From: Saccharibacillus sp. O23
GTDB lineage: Bacteria > Bacillota > Bacilli > Paenibacillales > Paenibacillaceae
NCBI RefSeq assembly: GCF_002205895.1
Contig: NZ_NJDE01000025.1
Span: forward strand, 1-64,000
Length of the DNA stretch: 64,000 bases
Direction: 5' to 3'
A program made the translations under genes and the position numbers. Of this stretch, positions 1-8,388 are shown piece by piece. Under the pieces are notes generated by a model. It did no database searches. It was not told where the DNA came from and worked only from the letters and a program-made list of their open reading frames with translations. Position 1 is the first letter of the stretch; every line of letters starts with the position of its first letter.

Positions 1-1557
1 GGCGGGTTGGCGGGGGGCGGTCGCGGGGTAGGGGCGACGCTCGGCGCCTGGAACCGCGCGCAGCGCGTGCTGGGCTGCGGCACGCACGGCCGCCGAGACT
101 CCCGGACGAGAATCCGCGTTCGGGGCGGGGGCCGCCTGCTCGGCGGGGGCCGGGGTTCCCACCGCGGCAGGAGCGGCGGCGGACTGCGCCGAAGCGGCGC
201 CGCCCTGCGGAGCGGCCTGCTGCGCCGCGGCCGCGCCGGCCGCAGGCTGCGAAGCCGCCGTCTGCGCGGCGGTCTGCGGCGTTCCTGCCGGCGGCTGCCC
301 GGCCGAAGCCGAAGGCGCAAGGGCGGCGTTCAGCAGCGTGGAACGCGCGGTCTGCTGCTCGTGCTCCGCGCCGAGCATCTTGAGCAGCCGGCCTACCCAC
401 GGGCCGGCTTCCGGAGCGCCTGCCTGCGGCGCTCCGGTCTGCGCGGCAGTTCCCGCGGCGGATGCGGCCGGATTCGCCGCATCGGTGCCGCTCGCGGCCG
501 CGGAGCGCAGCTCGCTCAGCAGCGCCTGCACTTTGCGCAGCAGCGCGGCGTCGGGCGAAGCGGACGCCGCGCCGCCGGGCGTTGCCGGCGTCTGACCGGC
601 TTGCGCAGCGGCGGCCGAGCCGCCTGTTTGCGCCGCCGAATCGGAACGGCCCGCGGCGTTCGAAGCCGCGCCGGCTGCGGTCTGAGCGGCAGGACGAGCC
701 GCGTTTGCCGGTTCGCCCGTTCCGTCCGCGCTTGCCGCGGGGCTGGTCGGCGTTCCCGCGGACGAAGCCGACGTTTGAGCCGCCGCGGCAGCCGGACCGC
801 CGGAGGAAGCTCCGGCATTCGGCGCGCTTTGCGCCGCTGCGCCCGCCGAGCCGCCGGCTCCGTTCGAGCCCGGACTGCCCGGCTGGCCGCTCTGCGCCGC
901 GCTCGGCACGGTTCCTTGCATCTTGCCGGGCGCGGCCGGCTCTTCGCCGGTCTCGCCGCCGAGCTGCGCCAGCGCGGCCGCCACCTGCTGCTCCAGATTC
1001 TGAAGCACAGCGGATGCGGGCGGACCGAATATGGCCTGCTGCATGCCGGCCACGCTCTGCGGAGTTACCGGCAGCCCGCGTTGTTGAAGAACGCCGATCG
1101 AACGGACCCATTCCTGCGCATTGACGTTGGCCGGCTTCTGCGCCAGCAGATTGCGAACTTCGGCGGTCTGCTCTTTCGTTACCGGGATCTCCGCCTGCTG
1201 CATCATGCGAATCATTTCGCGGTTCTGCTTGGTGTCGGTCAGCCCGACCTGCTTCAGCGTATCTTCGATCGTTTGCGCGCCGGCGTTTCCCGCAGGGGCG
1301 GAGACCGGCTTCATTACGATCGAGCCGTCTTCGGCCGCGGGTTGAACCTGCATAAAAGCCGTTTGCCCGGCTTGAAGCGGCGTTTCCAGCTTGGCATTGA
1401 CTTTGACGCCCTGAATCTGAATCACCGCTTCTTTCCCGTCGTCGGATACGGATTGAACCACGCCGCGAACGACTTGGCCTTCTTTGAGGTCAAGCTGTTT
1501 CAGCTCGCCGGGTTTGGCGTCGCCCATCATGCTTTTGAACAACGAACCGATGTTCAT
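1..1557 (-). CDS. YlqG-like low-complexity protein (C-terminus beyond window)
   Basis: The frame is open from an ATG at 1557 to the left edge, giving at least 519 residues. An AGAGGTG ribosome binding site precedes the ATG. The first ~75 residues (MNIGSLFKSMMGDAKPGELK...) look like a small beta-rich domain and residues ~80-180 are helical. From ~190 onward the chain is almost wholly Ala, Gln, Pro, Gly and Ser, as in a long disordered linker. Its place just downstream of rnhB matches ylqG of Bacillus subtilis. The layout (ordered N-terminus, long Ala/Gln/Pro linker, possible C-terminal domain) recalls FliK-type hook-length proteins, but the diagnostic C-terminal domain is outside the window. 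Function is therefore unassigned. A long open frame on the plus strand here is only its GC-rich shadow. Confidence 0.75.
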   Translation of the reverse strand, partial: MNIGSLFKSMMGDAKPGELKQLDLKEGQVVRGVVQSVSDDGKEAVIQIQGVKVNAKLETPLQAGQTAFMQVQPAAEDGSIVMKPVSAPAGNAGAQTIEDTLKQVGLTDTKQNREMIRMMQQAEIPVTKEQTAEVRNLLAQKPANVNAQEWVRSIGVLQQRGLPVTPQSVAGMQQAIFGPPASAVLQNLEQQVAAALAQLGGETGEEPAAPGKMQGTVPSAAQSGQPGSPGSNGAGGSAGAAAQSAPNAGASSGGPAAAAAQTSASSAGTPTSPAASADGTGEPANAARPAAQTAAGAASNAAGRSDSAAQTGGSAAAAQAGQTPATPGGAASASPDAALLRKVQALLSELRSAAASGTDAANPAASAAGTAAQTGAPQAGAPEAGPWVGRLLKMLGAEHEQQTARSTLLNAALAPSASAGQPPAGTPQTAAQTAASQPAAGAAAAQQAAPQGGAASAQSAAAPAAVGTPAPAEQAAPAPNADSRPGVSAAVRAAAQHALRAVPGAERRPYPATAPRQPA

Positions 1558-1805
1558 TCCGCGTCACCTCTCTCCTTTTGTTTTTCGCAAACGTTCGTCT
1601 ATGATTACCTTGTCAACACTAAAAGCAGGATTACGAGTTGAAAGGATACTATTCCCTTATATCGGCCGAAACGCTTTGTCCGATAAGCGGCGAAGGCCTG
1701 TTTTCGCCGAGGCCCCCGCGTTTCGGACGCACGGATCGGATACGTTCAGGATACCATAAGCTTGCCCGAAACGGCATTGCGCCTACGCTTCGTATCGAAC
1801 CCTTC

Positions 1806-2483
1806 TTATTTCAGGTTTTCGAACTCCGCTTTCATCTTGACGAGGAAGCTGTGCCGGTGAAGATCGCTGATGCCGAGCTCCAGAATCTTTTCCCGGTGAA
1901 CGGCCGTTCCGTAACCTTTGTGCACGGCGATGCCGTAACCCGGATAATCCCGTTCCCATTCGCCGGCGCAGAGCCGGTCGCGCGTCACTTTAGCGACGAT
2001 CGAAGCGGCTCCGATGCTCTGACTGAGCGAATCGCCTTTGATGACGGCGCGCTGCGGCAGTTCCACGTCCACTTTCTCCGCGTCCACCAGCAGGACGTCA
2101 GGCTTCGCTTCCAACGCTTCGATCGCCGTTTTCATCGCCAGACGCGACGCCTGCTTGATATTGATCCGATCGATCGTCCGCGGATCGACCCGCCCTACGC
2201 CTACGGCAACCGCTTCTTGCAGAATGATATCGTATAATTCGTCGCGCTTTTTCTCGGACAGCTTTTTGGAGTCGTCGATGCCTTCGATCTTCAACCCGGC
2301 AGGCAGAATGACCGCGGCGGCGACCACGTCGCCGAACATGCAGCCGCGGCCGACTTCGTCGACGCCGGCGATCTGCTGAAATCCTTCCGACCACAACTCC
2401 TTTTCCAGCAGCAGCCGATCGATCTCGATTTTTTCTTTTTTCGGCTTTTTCGGCGTTTCGGCTTCTTTTTTGGCTTTTGGCAT
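1806..2483 (-). CDS. rnhB: Ribonuclease HII
   Basis: This 225-residue cytoplasmic enzyme cleaves RNA in RNA-DNA hybrids and at single ribonucleotides left in DNA. The family motifs are visible: DEVGRG at residues 42-47 with the catalytic Asp-Glu pair, DSKKLS, an aspartate in DVLLVDAEKV, and SIGAASIVAKVTRD near the C-terminus. The residues after GRG read CMFGDVV rather than the usual PLAGPVV, a mild departure that leaves the catalytic acids intact. A Lys/Glu-rich tail of about 20 residues precedes the core. It sits downstream of rbgA, as in Bacilli, but a hairpin terminator separates the two genes, so it probably has its own promoter or depends on readthrough. Confidence 0.96.
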   Translation of the reverse strand: MPKAKKEAETPKKPKKEKIEIDRLLLEKELWSEGFQQIAGVDEVGRGCMFGDVVAAAVILPAGLKIEGIDDSKKLSEKKRDELYDIILQEAVAVGVGRVDPRTIDRINIKQASRLAMKTAIEALEAKPDVLLVDAEKVDVELPQRAVIKGDSLSQSIGAASIVAKVTRDRLCAGEWERDYPGYGIAVHKGYGTAVHREKILELGISDLHRHSFLVKMKAEFENLK

Positions 2484-2513
2484 ATGCGTTACCCGCTTTC
2501 TGTTGGATTTACA

Positions 2514-2541
2514 CGAAAAAAGACCGCCGAGTTCGGCGGTC
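2514..2541 (-). terminator. Rho-independent terminator between rbgA and rnhB
   Basis: GACCGCC(2522-2528) pairs with GGCGGTC(2535-2541), with a further G-C closing pair and a four-base loop. On the minus strand the stem is followed directly by six T residues. It lies between the rbgA stop and the rnhB start. Confidence 0.85.
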
Positions 2542-2601
2542 CGACACCGCGGTGCGCGCGGCCGATAGATGTACGATTCGATTATGCGATTAACGAACAG
2601 C

Positions 2602-3465
2602 TCAGAAAGGTTCTTCGAGCGAGAAACGGCCCATCTTGCCCGCGCGCAGTTCGCGCAGGAACAATACGGACGTTTTCTCCAGATCGACGCGTCCGCCGCT
2701 CATCAAGCAGCCGCGCTTGCGTCCGATCGCTTCCATGATCTTCACGATCTCGTCCGCGTCGTCGAACACCGTCGGACGCTCGCCCAGCGAGAAACGCTCG
2801 GACAAACGCTCCCAGTAATGCTCCGCGTAATACTTGATCGCGAAGAAGGTCACTTCTTCCACGTTCAGCACGTCTTCTTTGATCGCGCCGGTTACGGCCA
2901 GTTTCATGCCGACGTTCTGATCTTCGAACTTCGGCCACAGAATTCCTGGCGTATCGAGCAGTTCCATTTCTTTGCCGATCTTGATCCACTGTTGGCCTTT
3001 GGTCACGCCCGGACGGTCGCCCGTTTCGGCGATGCTTCTGCCGGCCAATTTGTTGATCAGCGTCGATTTCCCGACGTTCGGAATGCCGACGATCAGCCCG
3101 CGGATCGCGCGCGGGTTCATGCCTCTCGCGATCTGACGGTCGATCTTTTCTTTGAGCAGCGCTTTGGCATGGACCGAAATGTCTTTGACTCCGCGTCCGC
3201 CCGGCGTATCGGTCTCGATCGCCAGATGGCCTTCTTCGCGGAAATATTCGATCCATTTGCGCGTGACTTCCGGGTCCGCCAGATCCGATTTGTTGAGCAG
3301 GATCAGGCGGGGCTTTTCTTTCAAAATGTCTCCGATCATCGGATTGCGGCTGGACAGCGGCAAACGGGCGTCAAGCAGTTCGATCGCCAGATCGATCAGA
3401 TTCAGCTTCGCTTCGATCTGCCTGCGCGCCCGCGTCATATGACCGGGAAACCATTGGATTGTCAT
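2602..3465 (-). CDS. rbgA: Ribosome biogenesis GTPase RbgA (YlqF)
   Basis: This circularly permuted GTPase acts in late assembly of the 50S subunit. The order of GTP-binding motifs is permuted as expected: NKSD (G4) comes first, then GIPNVGKS (G1) and finally DTPG (G3). The N-terminus contains the family motif QWFPGHM. A GTG four codons upstream (3477) is also in frame, but it lies inside the AGAGGTG ribosome binding site, which is spaced correctly for the ATG at 3465. That start gives 287 residues. The gene follows lepB by about 30 bases and is probably cotranscribed with it. Confidence 0.95.
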   Translation of the reverse strand: MTIQWFPGHMTRARRQIEAKLNLIDLAIELLDARLPLSSRNPMIGDILKEKPRLILLNKSDLADPEVTRKWIEYFREEGHLAIETDTPGGRGVKDISVHAKALLKEKIDRQIARGMNPRAIRGLIVGIPNVGKSTLINKLAGRSIAETGDRPGVTKGQQWIKIGKEMELLDTPGILWPKFEDQNVGMKLAVTGAIKEDVLNVEEVTFFAIKYYAEHYWERLSERFSLGERPTVFDDADEIVKIMEAIGRKRGCLMSGGRVDLEKTSVLFLRELRAGKMGRFSLEEPF

Positions 3466-3496
3466 GGGGTGTTTCACCTCTTATTACTTCAAGCTG

Positions 3497-4123
3497 TTAA
3501 TGGTTGACGATATGCAGATCGCTGAACGGCCAGAAGACCAGGTCGGCTCGGCCGGTAATATCGCCGTAAGGCACATAACCGATCATGCGGCTGTCTTTGC
3601 TGTTCGGGCGGTTATCGCCCATAACGAACAGATGGCCCGGCGGCACGGTTCCGTCCGGATAGTTCGCGTTCGGGAAATTCGTATTGTTGTTGTACGTTTC
3701 GCCGTTGGCTTTGGCTTTGTCGATCATGTCCTGAATATAAGGTTCGCTGATGACCTGCCCGTTGACCTTCACGACGTCGCCTTCGACAGAGACCGTATCG
3801 CCCGGCAGCGCGATAACGCGCTTGATGAATTCCTTGTTGTCTTCCGAAGGGACTTTGAACACGATGACTTCGCCTTTTTTCGGAGCCCGGATGTCGTAGA
3901 GGATCTTGTTGACGATCACTCGTTCGCCGTTATGGAAGTTCGGCTGCATCGAGGAGCCGTCGACCATATAAGGCGCGAACAACAGCCAACGGATCACGAA
4001 CACCAGTACCAAAGCGATCGCAATCGCTTTGACCCATTCGAGCGTCTCGCTTTTTACTTTGTTTTTGGGATTCTTCGGGGCATCCTCGGGTGCTCCCGCG
4101 GATTGGTTCACGTTCTCTTCCAT
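3497..4123 (-). CDS. lepB: Type I signal peptidase (SipX/LepB family)
   Basis: This 208-residue membrane protease removes signal peptides from exported preproteins. Residues 1-27 are cytoplasmic, Pro/Lys/Glu-rich and likely disordered. One membrane segment spans about 31-50, and the catalytic domain lies outside. The Ser-Lys dyad is visible as Ser58 in GSSMQP and Lys101 in FIKRVIALPGD; the later box VMGDNRPNSKDSR is also present. The single N-terminal anchor and short catalytic domain are typical of Gram-positive SipS-type enzymes. It lies between rplS and rbgA, a position not occupied in B. subtilis but common in Paenibacillaceae. Confidence 0.95.
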   Translation of the reverse strand: MEENVNQSAGAPEDAPKNPKNKVKSETLEWVKAIAIALVLVFVIRWLLFAPYMVDGSSMQPNFHNGERVIVNKILYDIRAPKKGEVIVFKVPSEDNKEFIKRVIALPGDTVSVEGDVVKVNGQVISEPYIQDMIDKAKANGETYNNNTNFPNANYPDGTVPPGHLFVMGDNRPNSKDSRMIGYVPYGDITGRADLVFWPFSDLHIVNH

Positions 4124-4261
4124 AGCTTGCCCTCTCCTTACGCATGGTGTCCAATATCAGCATTTTGCAAAACCGTCCGGGGCGGCGTCAAGTCTCCGCA
4201 AGCCGTCCGGTTTTGAGAAATGCTCATATTTCTGAGGCTGCTCCCGTTTGCCGAGCTTACG

Positions 4262-4295
4262 AGAATAAAACGAAAGGAGCTTGTTTCCAAGCTCC
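4262..4295 (-). terminator. Terminator downstream of rplS
   Basis: A perfect 8-bp stem, GGAGCTTG(4276-4283) and CAAGCTCC(4288-4295), has a 4-base loop. On the minus strand it is followed by a T-rich run (CTTTCGTTTTATT). The T-tract is interrupted, so termination may be partial. Confidence 0.65.
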
Positions 4296-4334
4296 CCATG
4301 TTCGTCCGTCAGGTCTCCCCGAAGGAAGCGCCGA

Positions 4335-4679
4335 TTAACGACGAATTTCTTTAATTCTGGCTGCTTTACCGCGCAGATCGCGCAGGTAGTACAGTTTCGC
4401 GCGACGGACTTTACCGTGACGCACGACTTCGATTTTGTCGATTTTAGGCGAGTTGATCGGGAACGTTCTTTCAACGCCTACGCCGTAAGAGATCTTACGA
4501 ACGGTGAAAGTTTCGGCGATACCGCCGCCTTGACGTTTGATCACGACACCTTCGAACAGCTGAACGCGCTCGCGCGAACCCTCGATAACCTTAACGTGCA
4601 CCTTCAGGGTGTCGCCAGGACGGAAGCTCGGGATATCTGTGCGAAGCTGTTCTTGAGTCAGAGCTTGAATCAAATTCAT
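4335..4679 (-). CDS. rplS: Large ribosomal subunit protein bL19
   Basis: The product is a 114-residue 50S protein located at the interface with the 30S subunit. The sequence [12 protein letters not shown], the motif [12 protein letters not shown] and the C-terminus [20 protein letters not shown] are characteristic. The ATG at 4679 is chosen because AAGGAGG lies 7-8 bases upstream and the length then matches the family; the frame is open further upstream without a better start. In B. subtilis rplS directly follows trmD. Here it stands apart, with its own leader region. Confidence 0.97.
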   Translation of the reverse strand: MNLIQALTQEQLRTDIPSFRPGDTLKVHVKVIEGSRERVQLFEGVVIKRQGGGIAETFTVRKISYGVGVERTFPINSPKIDKIEVVRHGKVRRAKLYYLRDLRGKAARIKEIRR

Positions 4680-4696
4680 ATTTGTTTCCTCCTTCC

Positions 4697-4732
4697 ACAC
4701 ATGCGTTCGTACGTCTTCTTCGGAACCTGTGT
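4697..4732 (-). ncRNA. Candidate L19 leader stem-loop upstream of rplS
   Basis: On the minus strand ACACA(4732-4728)...GTTC pairs with GAAC...TGTGT(4701-4697), forming an interrupted stem immediately upstream of the rplS ribosome binding site. A short structured leader (L19 leader) is known to precede rplS in Bacilli. The position fits, but I matched only the pairing, not the family's covariance model. Confidence 0.35.
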
Positions 4733-4850
4733 CCCGCCTCATCATTCGCAGAGGACCGCAAGATTACACAACGGATTGATTCTACCACGTAACCATGCAA
4801 AAAGGCAAGCCATACGCATAAAAAATCCCGAAAAATTACGTTTTGCGTAT

Positions 4851-7256
4851 TTACCACTTGGCCGAGCCGGACGAACGGCCTCCTCCTCCGCCTTTGCCCC
4901 ATGACGACGAGCCCCCGGAACGCCCGCTTCCTCCCCAGCTCGATCCGCCGGAAGAGCGTCCGCCCGAGCCGCCGAAGCCGCCTCCGAAACCGCCTCCGCC
5001 TCCGCGGTTGTTTTGATTCGCTCTTTGAACCGCTCGGCGGTATTCGCGTTCCATGTCTTCGATGACCTGACGCGCGAGACCGGCTTGGGCAAGCGCTTCT
5101 TCGAAGCGTCCGATCGCGATCAGCCGCCGGGCTTCCGCTTCGTAATCGCCGTAACGTCCGGCGAAAGGCCGAGTCTGCATCCGTCCTTGATAAGATCGTT
5201 CCCGGCTCAGGAAATCGGTGCTGAGACGTTCCAACTGGCCGTATACCTCGTTGCGCTTTGCTTGCAGTTCGCGAATCTGCTGCGCAAGTTCCGACGCCCC
5301 GCGTTCGTAAGCCGCAAGCATAGGTTCCGCACGCAGAAGGTCGGTCGGCTGCGCCCGAAGCGCCGCTTCCGCCGTTTCGCCTTCGCGCTGCGCCGTCTCT
5401 AACGCCCGATCGTATTCGGGCATCTGGACTCCCGTAGAGCGATAAGCCTCTTCCGCTTGGCGCAGCACGCTTCGCGCGCCTTGCAGACGCTGCTCCGCGG
5501 CCCGGCGCTGCGCTTCCAACTCGTCTCCGTAACCCAGAGCTTCGCGCATGCGTTCGCGCGCGCGAAGCGCCAGTTCGTCGACCCGGTCGCTTTTCTCGCG
5601 AGCCGCCTTATAGTACTGTACCTGCGGATTCAACGCCGAACGGATCTCCGGCAGCATGCGCCGGATCTCTTCTTCGGCCTGCTCGATCTCGCTTTTCCGG
5701 GCTCGCTGTTCGCGGATGTGGCTCTCGGCGTACCGGCCGAGCAGTTCAGCCGATTCCTGCTCGTAACGAGGACCGAAATCTTCGATCTCCCGAAGCAGCG
5801 CTTCGGCGTCCCGAAGCGATTCTGCCGAAGTGGTGCGGCTCCGCAGACGCCTGTTCACGATGTCTCGAGCTTCGGCGATCCGGGCGGCGATGCCTGCCGC
5901 GCAGGCTTGGGCCTGTTTGACGTCGCCCGCGCGAATCAGATCGCCCAGACGTTCCGTTTCCCCGCCGGCTTCGCTGAGCACCCGGAAAGGGTCTTCTTCG
6001 GTCAGCAGCAGATTTTCCCGTTCCGTAATCGGACGCAGTTCCCGTTCGGCGGAGACGATCCGTCCGGGCCACTCCCGCGCTTCCGCAGCCAACTTATTCA
6101 GCTCTTCGGTCTCGCCCGACAATTCTTGCAGCAAAGTCAAAGCTTCTTCCGCCGGTCCGGCTGCCTGCATCACGTCGAATTCGTCGAGATTGTCCGCTTT
6201 CTGAAGCAGCGCGGAAGCCTCGTCGAATCTGCGCCCCAGCACGTCGAGCGGATAACCGGTCGATTCGCGAAGGCTGTCGATCGACCGTCCGGTCTCTTCG
6301 GCCAGCGCTTTGCCTTCTTTCACCCGGCGGCGGACTTCCGCGAAGCTGGCCGATACGCGCTCGAAGCGTTCGTTCAGTCCCGCTACCTTTTCCGTCCAGC
6401 TTTTCGTTTCGGCCGTCAATTGATCCAGCGTTCGGCGCTGCGAGCCGGAAGCGAACGTTCCGGGACGGTACGCCGCGATTTTCGCCGCCAGCTCTCCGCC
6501 CGATTGATGAAGCTCTACCGCTTCTCGGCTGATGCTTTCGGCTTCTTTCAGCGTCTCGCCCTGCACGAAGCCGCTCTCGACTTCGCGGAACAGCTCGGAG
6601 ACCATGATGCCGTCCACGGCTGCCGAAGCCGCCTGCTGTTCCCCGCGCAGGTCCTGCGCCCGTTTCTTCACCCGGGAACCGGCCCGGAACATGCTAATCA
6701 GCACATACAGCGCGATCGCGACGACGCCGAGCGCCAATACGACATACAACCAACTGCCGCCGGCCATGAATCCTTTTCCGGAAGAAGCGCCCGCGCCTCC
6801 GATTCCGTTTACGTATTCGCCGACGGCCAAAGCTCCGGCTGCCGGTCCGTCCTCGCCCGCGGCCGGAACGAAAGCGCGATCAAGAATGCGCTGCGCGCTG
6901 CCTAAAGCCTGATTGTTCAACTCCAGATGCGCCGAATTGGGATCGGTCACGATCAGCAGCAGCAGCTCGTTTTTGCCCAAATTCCAAGAATCGTACGTTT
7001 GCTTCGACAAACGCGCCGCTTCGCCGTCGCTCAGCCCGCTTTCCGTCAATACGTATACGCGGTAAGTTCCTCCGTCCAATTCGTTCTCCAACCGTTTGAC
7101 CTGAGCGGAAGTAAACAGCCCCGCCTCGTCCGTCACGATGCCGCTCCGCTGCGCAGCGGCCGCCCATGCGGACCCTGCCGCCCCCAGAAGCCCCGAGATC
7201 AGCAGCAGCGTCGCCATGGTCAGCATCGCCAACCTCAATCTTTGCTTTTTTCGCAT
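4851..7256 (-). CDS. TPM-domain membrane protein with long coiled coil and Gly/Ser tail
   Basis: The 801-residue product begins with a signal sequence (residues 1-33, ending AWAAAA). A TPM domain (TLP18.3/Psb32/MOLO-1 type) follows at about 38-160, and a membrane segment at about 167-190. A Glu/Arg/Ala-rich helical region of some 540 residues, probably coiled coil, precedes a tail (745-801) made almost only of Gly, Ser, Arg and Trp. The extracytoplasmic TPM and cytoplasmic coil topology is inferred. Related Bacillus proteins (YdjH type) are linked to PspA-like membrane stress systems, but no pspA is adjacent here. AGGGAGGG precedes the ATG. The gene lies alone between rplS and a divergent PadR operon. 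Exact role unknown. Confidence 0.85.
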   Translation of the reverse strand: MRKKQRLRLAMLTMATLLLISGLLGAAGSAWAAAAQRSGIVTDEAGLFTSAQVKRLENELDGGTYRVYVLTESGLSDGEAARLSKQTYDSWNLGKNELLLLIVTDPNSAHLELNNQALGSAQRILDRAFVPAAGEDGPAAGALAVGEYVNGIGGAGASSGKGFMAGGSWLYVVLALGVVAIALYVLISMFRAGSRVKKRAQDLRGEQQAASAAVDGIMVSELFREVESGFVQGETLKEAESISREAVELHQSGGELAAKIAAYRPGTFASGSQRRTLDQLTAETKSWTEKVAGLNERFERVSASFAEVRRRVKEGKALAEETGRSIDSLRESTGYPLDVLGRRFDEASALLQKADNLDEFDVMQAAGPAEEALTLLQELSGETEELNKLAAEAREWPGRIVSAERELRPITERENLLLTEEDPFRVLSEAGGETERLGDLIRAGDVKQAQACAAGIAARIAEARDIVNRRLRSRTTSAESLRDAEALLREIEDFGPRYEQESAELLGRYAESHIREQRARKSEIEQAEEEIRRMLPEIRSALNPQVQYYKAAREKSDRVDELALRARERMREALGYGDELEAQRRAAEQRLQGARSVLRQAEEAYRSTGVQMPEYDRALETAQREGETAEAALRAQPTDLLRAEPMLAAYERGASELAQQIRELQAKRNEVYGQLERLSTDFLSRERSYQGRMQTRPFAGRYGDYEAEARRLIAIGRFEEALAQAGLARQVIEDMEREYRRAVQRANQNNRGGGGGFGGGFGGSGGRSSGGSSWGGSGRSGGSSSWGKGGGGGRSSGSAKW

Positions 7257-7399
7257 ATGTCGCCCTCCCTATCCCGATCTGCCGCCGACACTTTTGCAGG
7301 AACGTTCTTTTCTTTATGTACCCGTGCCGCGCATCCTTCCTGTTCAGTTTACCATTTTTGCAGGAAAAAAGCAGACGGAACCCATCTTCGATCACTACC

Positions 7400-7428
7400 T
7401 TGCATTGTTCAGTACCTAGTGATATGAT
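7400..7428 (+). promoter_or_regulatory. Sigma-A type promoter of the PadR operon
   Basis: TTGCAT(7400-7405) and TATGAT(7423-7428) are separated by 17 bases, and the PadR start codon lies 32 bases downstream. The pair was found by eye. Confidence 0.65.
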
Positions 7429-7460
7429 GATCCCGAAGAGTCGCAAAGGGGGCCCGCTGC

Positions 7461-7787
7461 ATGAATGTGAATACTCAGTTTAAAAAAGGCGTGCTCGAAC
7501 TCTGCGTGCTTGTGTTGATCGAACGCAAAGACCGCTACGGCTACGAACTGGCCCAAGAAGTCTCCCGGCACATCGAAGTCGCGGAAGGGGCGTTGTATCC
7601 CCTGCTGCGCAGGCTGGTCGGCGACGGCTACTGCACGACTTATTTGCAGGAATCGTCCGGCGGTCCGCCGCGCAAGTATTATCGGATCACGCCTCAAGGC
7701 AGAGAATACGCCCGGCAGACGGTAGGCGAATGGCGCTCGTTCGTTGCGGGCGTGGCCCGGTTGTTGGAGGAAGGAGAAGAGGAATGA
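7461..7787 (+). CDS. PadR family transcriptional regulator
   Basis: This 108-residue winged-helix DNA-binding protein carries the PadR core: [23 protein letters not shown], then [18 protein letters not shown] (recognition helix) and a wing with [11 protein letters not shown]. It is of the short PadR-s2 type, without a long C-terminal dimerisation domain. AAAGGGGG precedes the ATG. Its stop codon overlaps the next start (ATGA), indicating translational coupling to the DUF1700 gene. Such regulators commonly repress their own operon of envelope proteins. That role is inferred from family and context. Confidence 0.92.
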   Translation: MNVNTQFKKGVLELCVLVLIERKDRYGYELAQEVSRHIEVAEGALYPLLRRLVGDGYCTTYLQESSGGPPRKYYRITPQGREYARQTVGEWRSFVAGVARLLEEGEEE

Positions 7788-8386
7788 ACAAGGAACAATT
7801 TCTGTTTCGCCTGCAAAAAGGATTGGCCGTACTGCCTTCCGAGACGCGCAAAGAATTGATGGCGGACTACGAAGATCATTTCCGTTCGGGGCTGGAACAC
7901 GGCAAAAGCGAAGAAGAAATCGCGTTCGAACTCGGAAGTCCCGAAGAACTGGCGCAGGAGGCGCTGGAACTGCAGCCTAAGACCGACGGACACGCCGAAC
8001 GTGCCGCCACGGCACGCGCCGACGTTCCTTCGTCCGGTATCGTTTCCTCGAACGCCGGTCCGAAGCGCCAAGCTTCGTTCAGTTTCGTTCGGTTGGTCCT
8101 GTCGGTGCTCTGGAACTTGATCGCCGTTCCGCTCTGGGTGTCCGCTTGGGCGCTCGCCGCCGGACTTGCGGCCGTCGTGTTGGCCCTTCTTGCCAGCCCG
8201 CTGCTGTTCGCCGCCGATTTCGCGCTTAACCGGGATTGGAATACCGCGCAATTTTATGCCGTTCTGTTGATGCTGGGAATCGGAATATGGGTCGTCGGCC
8301 CGTTTCTCGACCTGCTGCGCTTCGTTGCGCGCTCGACGGGACGTTACGCGTTATGGAACGCCAGATTCGTCATGGGGAGGAATTAG
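7784..8386 (+). CDS. DUF1700 (HAAS) family membrane protein
   Basis: The 200-residue protein has an N-terminal helical HAAS domain ([19 protein letters not shown], then [11 protein letters not shown] and the repeat [22 protein letters not shown]). Three hydrophobic stretches follow from about residue 100, predicted as membrane helices. The start at 7784 overlaps the PadR stop by four bases, and AGGAGAAGAGG precedes it. DUF1700 proteins are regularly encoded between a PadR regulator and a DUF4097 protein. They are thought to be membrane partners or anti-sigma-like modulators, but no biochemical role is established from this sequence. Confidence 0.88.
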   Translation: MNKEQFLFRLQKGLAVLPSETRKELMADYEDHFRSGLEHGKSEEEIAFELGSPEELAQEALELQPKTDGHAERAATARADVPSSGIVSSNAGPKRQASFSFVRLVLSVLWNLIAVPLWVSAWALAAGLAAVVLALLASPLLFAADFALNRDWNTAQFYAVLLMLGIGIWVVGPFLDLLRFVARSTGRYALWNARFVMGRN

Positions 8387-8388
8387 AA

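Noticed and set aside
7-1641. 544-residue open frame on the plus strand
   Set aside because: It is the exact codon complement of the minus-strand YlqG-like gene, has Arg/Gly-rich nonsense composition and no ribosome binding site.
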